Below are positions 1-10,687 of a stretch of DNA of 64,000 nt, piece by piece. A program made the translations under genes and the position numbers. The notes below the pieces were generated by a model. It worked only from the letters and a program-made list of their open reading frames with translations. It had not been told where the DNA came from and did no database searches. The first letter of the stretch is position 1; every line of letters begins with the position of its first letter. Source of the DNA: Orobanche coerulescens (taxonomy: Eukaryota; Streptophyta; Magnoliopsida; Lamiales; Orobanchaceae); the NCBI GenBank assembly GCA_033398695.1, contig CM065802.1:168759965-168823964 (forward strand), read 5' to 3'.

Positions 1-880
1 TTTTGGGTTTTCTACAGCAATCGAGTAAGTGGACGGGTAATTTTGGAAAACCCTTCCACGAACCGAAGATAATACCCAGCAAGTCCTAAGAAACTTCAGA
101 CTTCCTTCACGTTCTTAGGAGACTTCCATTCTAAAATTGCCTCGACTTTTTGGGGATCTACTCGGACCCCTTCCGCTGATACTACGTGACCAAGGAACAT
201 CACTTCCTTTAGCCAGAATTCACACTTAGAAAGTTTGGCATATAACTGCTCACTCCTCAAGAGGTTCAAAACTCCCGTAAGTGTCGTGCATATTCTTCAG
301 GACTCTTGGAATAAACCAAAATATCATCGATGAACACAACAACGAACTTTTCCAAATACTCTATGAACACTCGATTCATTAACTGCATAAACACAGAAGG
401 TGCATTAGTGAGACCAAATGGCATCACCACAAATCATAGTGTCCGTAGCGAGTTCTGAATTCTGATTTCGGAACATCTGATTCTTTAATCCTTAGTTGAT
501 GGTATCCCGATCTCAAATCTTTGAAAATACTGTCGCTCCTTGCAATTGGTCAAACAAATCATCAATTCATGGCAACGGGTACTTATTCTTCATCGTCATC
601 TTATTCAACTCTCGATAGTCGATGCACAATCAAAGCGATCCACCTTTATTTTGAACAAAAGAACTGCTGCACCCTAGGGCGAAACACATGGTTGAATATA
701 ACCTTTGTCCAGTAACTCTTCTAGTTGCTTCTTCAATTCATACATCTTAGTTGGTGCCATACAATACGACACGTTAGAAATCGGTGTAGCTCCTGGTTCT
801 AGCTCGACGATAAACTCTACATATCCTAGTGGAGGTAGTCTAAGTAATTCGTCGAGGAACACGTCTGGAAATTCATTCAC
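1..880 (-). pseudogene. Ty3/gypsy reverse transcriptase relic (partial)
   Basis: This is the decayed N-terminal half of a Ty3-type RT, cut by the window edge. The segment 674-880 encodes the typical lead-in to RT (NEFPDVF, MAPTKMYELKKQLEELLDKGYI). Near 310-340 the minus strand encodes a recognisable FIDD catalytic box, and 1-120 matches the RT/RNase H connection of element C (43740-43860). No frame stays open for long between 1 and 670. A stop (TAG) sits just upstream of base 674 at the Trp codon that follows SP in this family. The domain order is collinear with protease and gag at 873-2188, so this is one old element. Seen: motifs and breaks. Inferred: chromovirus lineage, by likeness to element C. 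Confidence 0.85.
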
Positions 881-1538
881 AATAGGAATGGATGAAAGCT
901 CTTCTTTTCCTTTCTTCTTTCTTTATCGCGTAACACCAGTATCCAGTATAGACCTGTTTTAGTAGTTTGACGACTTTCATTGCTTTGATCATTTTTTCTG
1001 AGCTTCCTGGTCTCCATCCCTGGAATAATAATTCGGAACCATCTTCGAATATCATCGCGATATTCATCTTTCGGTAGTTTACAATATCTCCATATCGATT
1101 AAGCCAATCGTCTCCAAGAATCAGATCGTCTCCTTGTATCTCTACCACAATCAGATTTGAGGGCCACTCTTTGCCTCCAATTGATACACGAAAATCTCTA
1201 GTTTCCAAGTTCCCCACAATTCTTTCCCCACTAAGTAAACCCACAATATAAGGCTCACATTCATGAAAACAAGAAATGTTCAAGCGATTAACACAAGACA
1301 ATGATATAAGCAAATGTGTAGCTCTTGTATCGAACAAAACACTAACTGGTTGTGAAAGGATCTGAACGGTACCTGCTGCGACAGCTGCATTCTGATCGTC
1401 TGCCTTTCTCATCTCATAAAGACGTGGAGGAGCGGACCCTGCACTCGATTCTTCTTTTCGGTCATACTGTCCACTGCCTTTACCTCGGCCGAAATTCTGG
1501 GGCTGCTGAACACTCTGTTGCTTCTGAGGGACGTTCAC
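873..1538 (-). pseudogene. Ty3/gypsy aspartic protease relic
   Basis: This 221-codon open stretch carries the retropepsin-like domain that would process Gag-Pol. It contains VLFDTRATH where the family has the catalytic D-S-G, so the Ser-Gly pair is replaced by Thr-Arg and the enzyme should be dead. The later LILGDDWLNRYG motif, the second conserved block of chromovirus proteases, is intact. The end of this frame overlaps the RT lead-in frame (674-880) by a few bases, which marks a frameshift. The N-terminal part is Gln/Gly rich, like the gag-protease spacer of element C. Confidence 0.85.
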
Positions 1539-2188
1539 CTCTTTCTAGACTGTCTGCGAATTACGAGGTCCAAAAGATTTTTCAGCCTCTTCACAGAGCA
1601 CTGCACGATGTCCATCTCATCCACAATTATAGCACGTCACGGTGGGGAGTGAGCAATCACGTCGATATTGTCCTGTCCGACCATAGTTAAAACACTTCCT
1701 GACTGCATCGGTCATTGGTGATACTGCTCTGGAGTTCTTCACACCCTTGGATGGATGTAGAGTCCTCTTGAATGAATGAATGGATGACTGGGCTTTGCGA
1801 GGCCCACTACTCTTGTGCTCTATGAAACTACCAGAGACCTTCTGCTTCTTGGACTCCGAGAACTTTTCCGTAGCTACTTCTTTCATTTCCTACGCCAGAG
1901 CTTTGTCTTGATACTGGCGGAGAGTGGTGCATTCAAAACCTGACATGTACCTCCATATATACGTCTTCATTCTCATATCAAAGTGAATCATCATTTATGC
2001 GTCGGTTCTAACCAAGTGTCGAACAAACGCCAGCTATTGATTAAGTGACTTAATCGCTTCAGCCACCGGCACATCCGAAGGTTGTGCGGAGAAAAATTCT
2101 CGTACCTTAGTTTCTCTCACCAGACGAGGGCAGTACTGAGCTTCCATCATAAGTTTGAACTCTCCCCAATCGGTATCATGATCAACAG
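1539..2188 (-). pseudogene. Ty3/gypsy gag relic, interrupted by array A
   Basis: The stretch 1617-1886 encodes a basic spacer followed by a degenerate zinc knuckle (CFNYGRTGQYRRDC). The second Cys is Tyr and the His is Gln, so two of four zinc ligands are lost. Part of a second knuckle (CYNCG) follows. The bases 1887-2188 resemble the capsid part of element C gag (45660-45900) in broken frames. Gag stops abruptly at 2188, where the first LTR of array A begins. The rest of gag and the 5' LTR should lie beyond the right edge of the nest, outside the window. Confidence 0.75.
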
Positions 2189-3254
2189 TGTAATACCCCC
2201 AGATTTAACCAGGAATATTACAGCGCCGTGGGCCCCGAGATGGAACCCACAAGGCTAAAGGAAATTTTCGCAAACATTTACAATTGCCCAAGAGGCTAAC
2301 GACACTACTATCTTTAAAATATTCAAAGACGTTATAAAACTTGTTTATCAAAACCGTCATAAAATCTCATTTTGAAAAGGGCAAGGCCAAACGGACAAAA
2401 CTCAAAAGTTTAGAAAACGATTTCCAATGTAACTCAAGTTACCAGAAACGAAAGGTCATTTAAAAATACTCACGCAGCGGAAAAGACAATAGTTAAAAGT
2501 ACTCTAGCAGCAGTATACAACAACTGGTCAAGAAACTCAATACAAAAACATGCCCTAGCCAGTATCCTCTGGGAAGCTCATCTCGCCACGACCGCTACAA
2601 GCTCGAAATCTCAAGAACCTAAAAAGAAAGCCCACGACGGTGTCAGCCATAATATCCAACAATGATAACCGTCCCATCACATTATAATTACATACCAATG
2701 AGAATACAAAATAAGAATACGACCAATGTAATCTTATCATCATAACTTTACTTACTCAAGCAATTCTCGTCAGAATAACCATTAACACATTTCACATCCC
2801 GTACTCGATTAACCAATAAACTCGAACATAATATCTGTATTGTACCTCAAACAATACTTAAGATTCTCAAACTATCATCACCAACTCACGATACGGAAAT
2901 ATACCAGTTCTGACCAATGCAATCCATCGGATAGCATCATCAAATCCCAAGACGATAACTGATTGTCCATCAAGAGACAAATACCAAAGGAAATATGGAA
3001 CATACCGCAAGATATGAACTGTCACGACGAAATCACGTCGGTCTAATCCAAGATCCGATCAACAACATACGGACACGGTCCTACACAAGACCTACAAATG
3101 CATACTCATATGACAACGTCAATATGCTAACATCAATAACGACAATATATACTTATGGCAAACCCATAATATACATATGCACAATAACAACACATGATAA
3201 AATCAATGATGCGAATCCACATGATTCCATCAACTCAATACCGAGTAATCCAAT

Positions 3255-3420
3255 GATCCAGCGCCCTCAGCATAGATCCCCCATGATGATCCCGTCAAAC
3301 CAACGCATGGTGGAAAACCTGTCCAACGATCCAGCGCCCTCAGCATAGATCCCCATGATGATCCCGTCGGACCAATGCATAATGGACATCCGATCCAGTG
3401 CCCTCAGCATAGATCTCATG
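3255..3420. repeat. Three-unit tandem repeat in LTR A1
   Basis: Units starting GATCCAG at 3255, 3328 and 3392 (spacing 73 and 64 bp) share GCCCTCAGCATAGATC and, in the first two, CCATGATGATCCCGTC. The third unit is shortened and followed by two copies of GATCTCATAGGATCAA-type sequence. The same units occur in A2 and A3 (21675, 38240 and 38310). Related repeats in inverse orientation occur in solo LTR D (52831-52970). Confidence 0.8.
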
Positions 3421-5141
3421 ATCTCATAGGATCAACACAACATATAGATCACATGATCTCATAGGATCAATACAACATAAACAATATAATTATGCATACA
3501 GATATGCAACTCAATATGTTCATCGACATGAACAACATATGAATCAAAACATGAACGACACTATGATGAAACAACTAGGAAAACTTCATGTTCAGCAACA
3601 TGAATGACAACCTGCATGATCAACAACATCCACACTAAACCGAATCAAACTGAGGTACTTGTCCCAAGTCCTTCAGGAGAAATCTCGATGTCAAATCATC
3701 ACCAGCGATTATCCTCAATTCTCGGCGATCCAAACGTACCACGAACTATATATATTCATATCCTCATCTCTATCGCAACGTTACCTTGATACCCGAATAT
3801 GCCAATAACCGAGATAAAGCATATACATTATGATTTAACTCCCAGAATCAAAAAGACAACACATAATCCACATCTCCAGAATTTGCAGTAATAATCATTG
3901 CTATATGCATTATAAACGAAATGAAACTGAAACCATTCATTAAACATTATAACTAAGCAAGTAATAAATTGCCTCGATACCGATACGACGATGATGAAGC
4001 CAATACCAATCTCATTGTCTTCGTCTACAAGCTCCTTGGCCCTGACCAACACAATTCACGAACATACTCGAACACGACCACAACATACGGTTCTAATCAT
4101 CGATCAATAATCTCAACCTATTGAAGTAATCAAATAGCAATGATTCGATAACAATCAATAACCGACATAGCCAACCAATCAAATTCAACGGGTCAACGAT
4201 ACCTCGGTCATATATAAAACCAAATAATATACTCAAACCATTTTACGAATTCATATCCATCATATGAACTGAAATCCGATGATTACTAATCAATATAACC
4301 GATCGACAAACTCAACGATTTCACAATATCCCGATTAAACACAATTCCGAACAATCCAACTCAAACAATTACGAATTTATAACCAAAATACGATTACGGA
4401 CACGAATGTAAAGGAAATCATATTCGGTGATCAATCACAATCTTTCTGGATTCCCAATTGATATCATGATTCGTATTTCATCAAGAACATACGAATTCTA
4501 CCACTACAATCAACGAACATTCGATCTTCATACCTAAAGATACCGATAATTCAACCTACGATCATCTTGCTATGTTCAATTCATCAAGGAGTTCCTCAAG
4601 AACACTAAATGATTCGAAACCTTCTTCATAGACATCAAAACAACATAATTTGATATCCTCTAACATATAAACAATCCTCATTCATGATTCAAGGTGTATA
4701 TTATCATATTTTCCAATATATGATCCTCCTAACATTAAGAATCGAAAAAATCCTATCAAGAACATCAAGAACACTATGAATCTTTAATCATAACCAACAT
4801 AATCAAGACATAAACCATCATTTCCTTCAAAATATAGTTCATATAACCTCAAGAACCATACTAACAACATCGTAATCATCTTCATATGAATCAAATATGG
4901 ATAACAATATCACAAAAATCCGAAATCAAGGTGAATAGTTCAACAACATACCTTAAGAACATGAAAAACACAATCAAACTCTTCAAGGATCAACCATATC
5001 TCCATATTCAAGCCTCCCACTCATGTTTCCAAGCTTGTAATCAAGAAGGAAGAGGTTAAATCTCACTAATATGCTCAGAGGGACGAAGGTTGGAGGAGAA
5101 AATCGATTTTCTCTCGTGAAGAAATGAAAGACCGATCATCA

Positions 5142-5612
5142 TTTTATAAACTGCATCCCCCATTACGTACGTTATCCAGCAGCATTAATGTACGTAATGC
5201 TACCTAACGTACGCTAAGTGTCCTTCGTAGCGTACGTAACATCAGACCATAGCTCACTGACTTGTTTCGTTCACTGTCTTACGTAAGTAATGTTTCCTCC
5301 ATAACGTACGTAATACGTATGTTGACTTTCTACAGTAATTCCTCAGTTAACGTACGTAATGCATTACCCGTAGCGTACGTTAACCAAGAGTTGACTCGAC
5401 TAAGCACGTTCCTCGCCGAAAGCTGCCGGCCGTAGGTCCCACCTGTCGGCCATAGCCTGAGCTATCTGATTCCTCTCGTTATATATGTAATGCCTTATGC
5501 ATAGCGTACGTAACACTTAGCAAGTTAACGTACGTTAACTCTACTCATTAACGTAAGTAATCCTGGTGTATTAGCGTACGCTATGTATACATCGTAGCGT
5601 GCGCTAATGTGG
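5142..5612 (-). promoter_or_regulatory. LTR A1 promoter: TATA box with upstream palindrome cluster
   Basis: On the minus strand TTTATAAAATG (5142-5150) is the best TATA box in the LTR. Directly upstream in element orientation (5163-5612) lie at least a dozen near-palindromic 10-12 mers such as TTACGTACGTTA, TAACGTACGTAA, TAGCGTACGTTA and TAGCGTGCGCTA. Each is centred on a CpG-containing core. LTR A2 has the same arrangement (TATA 21962-21970, cluster 21983-22435). The promoter role is inferred from position only. Confidence 0.6.
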
Positions 5613-6310
5613 ATGTACTTAGCCATTTTCAGCTACTCTAGTCCAACGTCTCGACATGCAGAATACGAACATACGGCATAATGAATACGTATACTCAACA
5701 CATTGTATTCTCAAATGTTATTGTCGACGAAATACGACAATTATACCAATGCTGACATCGCAGTGCTTCATTTATTTTATCCATACTGTACATATAGCAC
5801 GCTGTACAACATAACTCGGATAAAATAATATTAAACAACAGTAGTAGAAATTTCGGATATTACATACTACACCACTTTAAATAAATTTCGGCCTCGAAGC
5901 TTGCAATCCGTCATAAAAGGAAACAAACCGTTAAACCAACATATTCCAAAACCATCATGACAACAGTTAATCATCATCATTAACGAATGACCAAACAGTA
6001 CACTTACAAATGCACAATGTCGACGATCTCCTGAGATACTAGCAAGTGACTTCGCTGTAAAGCCTCAATACTCTTACAATCACATTCCATGAACCTCAAC
6101 AAAAATATATCATCTTCGGATGACAAAATCTATCTGTGTCAAATCCTATCTGCCTGATTACACAATCAAGTCCAAATCCTGCTAAAAATCAATAATGCAC
6201 GATACATATGTGAAACAACTGTTCAACACAATGGCAATGAATCCCAAAACATTGACACAAAATTTGAACACTCAGATGATCACTAGCAATGATCAACCAA
6301 TAAATTAACC

Positions 6311-6460
6311 GAGAATATCATCGACATGATAAACTCCAATATGACCCACCAGAGGTCAAACACAATCGAGAATATCATCATCATGATAAACTCCACTATT
6401 ACCAACGAACGATCAACGAAAGTCGAGAATACCTTCACATGGTAAGCTCCAACGTGATGA
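6311..6460. repeat. 57-bp tandem repeat, three units
   Basis: Units begin with GAGAATA at 6311, 6368 and 6425, an exact 57-bp step. Each continues with a TCATCATGATAAACTCCA-like core. The same array is present in the second A internal region at about 23121-23270. It is not CRISPR-like, because the intervening sequence is itself part of the repeat. Confidence 0.75.
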
Positions 6461-8299
6461 ACACAGAACCACAGAGACAAATACGTGAAAGAATAAAATT
6501 CTCAAAACTTTACACCAATCATATAAATTGGATTTCAATAAACATACCCCTCGGCGTACGAACAACCAATCAACCCGTCGAACATATCCAAATTATACAT
6601 GGAGTGGGAACGACCAATCAATACTCAAAACAACCTTATTGGGTCATCATCCCTAAATTCACACTTTCAAAGGAATCATCCAGAAATTACTATGGTAAAA
6701 ATCACACTACTACTATACCAATGGAATCACATAGCACGTATGTCTCGATTTCAGAGAATCCAAAGTTTCTAAAATCATATTCTTTACCCGAATCTACAAT
6801 ATGCAGCATATTTCTCTTATCTGATCGACCAACCTATCATCTCTGGATAACCAAACTACCATACTAAAATTCGAATATCTTTTCATCGTTCCATATTGAT
6901 GCCTTATCCAGTTCGTGAGTCTCACTCATAACTTTACCATGATATGCCAAATGCGTATGTATATCAATCACATTTTCAAAATCAGTTTGAAATCATGCAA
7001 TCTTGCCAAGAAGACAAATTTTCGAAAGTTCTTTCAAGAGTTTCAAAACACAAAACATGAATTTTTGTAAGATCAGGAAATCAATTTTCGAAAAATTAAA
7101 TCGGCTCGCTGGTGCCAAGTATTCGATAACAGTTTTCCTTCGAGTCCATACAATTTCAAAGTTTTAAAATGAAAACTATGCAAATAATTGACCACATTCA
7201 TATGCCTGTATACCAATTCACTTCATCACCAATATCCACTGATATTCCATCGGAAAACCACACGATAGAGTTCCAAAATCTCAATATATAAACTCCGACC
7301 AAAAACTCGTTTTCCACATATGATCGCAACGTCAATCATTAATCCATCCTGGATTACCTCAAATATGCTATGACAAAACATTGAAACAAATCAACACAGT
7401 AAAAGACTTCCCGAGAGGTTTCATTTGAACAAGTAAATCAAAACCTCGAAAGTTCGTAATATAATGCATAAACAATTAGTAAAGTGCTTTACAAATCTAG
7501 GGAGTTTTAGAAAACAGAAAAGCTTTCTTTTTAAACATTAAGGTCTCAGCCCGTATCTTGCTCCGCATTATAAGAAGTTTAAAAAGCAGAAAACTCTTTT
7601 CGGACTCCAAGTTCTGAGTTATAAAACTATTTCAAAATCGATTGGGTCTCGACCTAAAATCATTTTCCGTAAAACACCCATGAAATATTTATTTTGAAAA
7701 GTATCATTTTCAAATGCTCAAAAGCAGTTTCATATATCATAAAATGATCTATCATGACTACATGTTCTTCTCAACAATCCACTGTCCTTCTCCCGAATAC
7801 ACGATTCCGTTCCAAAACTTAACCGACCTATTGATTTCCAAAATCATAGTTTCTCAAGATCATCAATCCTATCCCAATTCTGTCACCTTATAATGTAACA
7901 CATAATATCTGCTGAATCTCAAACATATCAACCTAGAACGGCAATAAATTTCAATGCTATTCAAAAATACAAATACATACAGATCGTGAAGCCGATGATT
8001 TCCTGTGATACTGGCACAAGTCTCAACTCTAGAAAATACTCAACACAGATATTTACAAAACACATATTTTGCAAACACAGTTCAACTCGAGAATACAACA
8101 TAGTTCTATCCTAAGAAACACGTTAATACCATTTGGAAAAGTTTACAACAAGCCCAGTACTACACTGGCAAATCACATAACGCACAAGCCCGAGTGAACA
8201 ACAAAACTCAGAGCTCGAACACTTGTCAACCGAAAACTCGAATGACACGACAAAAGCACGACCCAACTCGACCCGACAGCCTAGGTTTTCTCCACCTAA

Positions 8300-8311
8300 G
8301 CTCCGATACCA
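8300..8311 (-). other. Primer binding site, tRNA-Met type (array A)
   Basis: On the minus strand TGGTATCGGAGC, five bases inside the LTR A2 edge, matches the 3' end complement of plant initiator tRNA-Met (TGGTATCAGAGC) with one difference. It marks the start of minus-strand DNA synthesis and fixes the element orientation. Confidence 0.85.
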
Positions 8312-8316
8312 TATTC

Positions 8317-9061
8317 TGTAACACTCCCAGATCTAACCGGGAATATTACAGCACTGTGGGTCCCGAGATGGAACCCACAAGGCTAAAGGAAATTTTCGCA
8401 AACATTTACAATTGCCCAAGAGGCTAACGATAGTACTATCTTTAAAATATTCGAAGACGTTATAAAACTTGTTTATTAAAACCGTCGTAAAATTTCATTT
8501 TGAAAAGGGCAAGGCCAAACGGACGAAACTCAATAGTTTAGAAAACGATTTCCAAAGTAACTCAAGTTACCAGAAACGAAAGGTCATTTAAAAATACTCA
8601 CGCAGCGGAAAAGACAATAGTTAAAAGTACTCTAGCAGTAGAATACAACAACTGGTCAGGAAACTCAATACAAAAACATGCCCTAGCCAGTATCCTCCGG
8701 GAAGCTCATCTCTCCAAGACCGAGACAAGCTCGAAATCTCAAGAACCTAAAAAGAATGCCCACGATGGGGTTAGCCATAATATCCAACAATGATAACCGT
8801 CACAGCACATTAATAATTACATACCAATGAGAATACAAAATAAGAATACAACCAGTATAATCTTATCGTCATAACTTTACTTACTTAAGCAATTCTCGTC
8901 AGAATAACCATTAACACATTTCACATCTCGTACTCGATTAACCAATAAAATCGAACATAATATCTGTATTGTACCTCAAACAATACTCAAGATTCTGAAA
9001 CTATCATCACCAACTCACGATACGGAAATATACCAATTCTGACCAATATGATCCATCGGAT
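8317..9061 (-). repeat. LTR A2, left part (split by Copia-1)
   Basis: The LTR begins TGTAACACTCCC and is collinear with LTR A1 until base 9061, where Copia-1 enters. The last five bases, CGGAT (9057-9061), are the target duplication repeated at 21347-21351. The hairpin/branch-point motif GGGGTTAGCC and the acceptor-like TTTTTAG|G (minus strand, ends 8747) lie in this part. Confidence 0.9.
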
Positions 9062-10472
9062 TATAGGTCACAAGTCGTACAGAAATAAGTCTAGAGGGGG
9101 GGGGGGTGAATAGACTTATTGAAACTCTTTTCCACAAAGGATGAGTTTCTCAGCTGATGGTACAGAAGACTTAGAGTCGTCTGTAGTCAATGTAAGTGCG
9201 GAAGTCAGCTGATGACGAACACAAAAATAATCAATGGAACACTTAAGTATGAATGCAGCAGTTAAAACCAGTTGGAGATGAATTCACTATAATTCTCAAC
9301 CAGTGATAAATATTACAGTGATTCAACCAATTACAACAGCTTCCAACCAGTGGAATTCCTGGCCTTTGCAACACCATTTGACTGCCTTGCACCTCTTGAT
9401 CTACGATCCTTGGATGCCTTTACAGTCTCTCGAACTTCAACCAGTGAAGTACCCCAAACTCAGGTTTTAAAGACACGAGTGTTTGTCTTCTCCAACTAAG
9501 AGCTTCTTCAAATAAGAACTTTTGAACTCTTTCTCTTTCACCATGCTATAGTTCGCTTTGATTGCTTTGTTTGCCTTGATTGCTTGTAAGTGTTGTTCGC
9601 ATCGTACTGCTCATCTTTAAATCTTTGGATATATATAGGTGTTGATCCTTGAGCATTTTCTTCGTAGCCGTTGAAAATATTTAACAAATCCTTCCGTTGG
9701 AGAAATAGACTTCTTTGTTTATTTTTCTGAATGTTGCAAGGCTGAATTCCCATATTTTAATCCAATTCCGACCGTTGTGAAGACTTCCATGTGATGCGCC
9801 GAATCTTTTGAATATTAAAGTCTTCAGTGGTGGGTCTGGATGATTTATTTAAATCATATCCTTTCCGAGAATCTCTCCAATCTGTCTCTAATCGTCCGCA
9901 TGTGACTTTCCGTAAATATTGACTATTCAACGCATGCTGACGTGGACTGGAGTACTTTGCTGATTACTAGACTGGCCTCTATGTGGTCAAAATATCTGAT
10001 GTGCAGTCAACCTACTCTGCTGTCGACTACTCTGATGTGCCGACTTGTCGGAAGTCTTATGACCTGATTGAGCTTGACTGATCTGATGGTCAGACTTTAG
10101 ATGACTTGACTTTCCTTCTTGACTGCAGTCTGGTCCAACTTCACTGATTAAACTATTTGACCAGAACTTCTCTGATAAGGGTTGCCTGATATAGCTCGTC
10201 TGTGGTCAACCTTATCTGAACAGGTGAGTTGACCAAGACTCGACTGATAGATATTTATCTGATCTGTACTTAGCCGATTTTTAAAGCCTAACTTATGTGG
10301 CCAATAGAAGATACTCATTTGGTTCTTCTTTACATTTTGCCAAGTATTCTAACTTATCAGTTTGGGCTATGGAAGATACTCATTTGGTTCTTCCTTACAT
10401 TTTGCCAAGTAATAAATTTACATTTGAATGTATAAGGATGACATCATCAAAATCTAATAAGTATTCCTAACA
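9062..10472 (-). repeat. Copia-1 3' LTR (1411 bp)
   Basis: On the + strand it ends in AAGTATTCCTAACA, so the element strand starts TGTTAGGAATACTT, a usual plant Copia terminus. Relative to the partner LTR it lacks about 85 bp near 9261 (joined at GCAGTTAAAACCAGT). The same loss is seen in the 3' LTR of Copia-2. A run of ten G near 9098 differs in length from the other LTR copies. Confidence 0.9.
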
Positions 10473-10487
10473 AATTCTCCCTATTTT
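10473..10487 (-). other. Copia-1 polypurine tract
   Basis: The minus strand AAAATAGGGAGAATT abuts the 3' LTR and is the expected plus-strand DNA primer. The corresponding site in Copia-2 (27249-27263) carries a T in the G run. Confidence 0.75.
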
Positions 10488-10687
10488 GATGATGGAAAAA
10501 CTTAAGCAATTTAATCAAATGCACAGGTCTACACATAAGTGCAAGACACAAACTAAAACCAGTCTTGTTTTGAGACAACTAGAGGTTGTTGTTCAAATGA
10601 CTGTTTATATTAAATTTACATTTTGTTTACACGTACATCAGCTTTGAGTGAACAAACAAATATACAAAAATTACAAGTCTTTCAAAA

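Larger units (their letters stand above)
2189..5864 (-). repeat. LTR A1 (complete, 3676 bp)
   Basis: This is the only uninterrupted A LTR. On the + strand it runs from TGTAATACCCCC to GGATATTACA, so both ends have TG/CA termini. The five bases to the left, AACAG (2184-2188), are the expected target duplication, but its partner is outside the window. In element orientation it contains a palindrome cluster (5163-5612), a TATA box (5142-5150), a donor-like AAG|GTATGT (4952|4951), a second donor-like site near 3006, a three-unit tandem repeat (3255-3420) and a weakened hairpin near 2631-2647. Bases 3421-4900 are AT-rich with no other feature that I recognise. Confidence 0.85.
5865..8316 (-). mobile_element. 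Array A internal region 1 (non-coding)
   Basis: This 2452-bp interior starts with a polypurine-like stretch on the minus strand next to LTR A1 (5865-5881, GTGGTGTAGTA core) and ends at the primer site beside LTR A2. It is AT-rich. I find no zinc knuckle, protease DSG, YVDD/FIDD box, RNase H or integrase motif in any frame. Three 57-bp tandem units occur at 6311-6460. An antisense open frame of 142 codons (6439-6867) has no recognisable domain. The segment near 7990-8040 loosely repeats that near 6020-6070. Confidence 0.8.

Noticed and set aside
6311..6460. Regular 57-bp repeats that might suggest a CRISPR array
   Set aside because: There are only three units, they are contiguous with no unique spacers, and they lie in a plant retrotransposon interior.
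6439..6867. 142-codon + strand open frame in the A interior, partly conserved at 23337-23693
   Set aside because: It is antisense to the element and has no recognisable domain. Nearly all differences between copies change the residue, so there is no sign of selection for protein.
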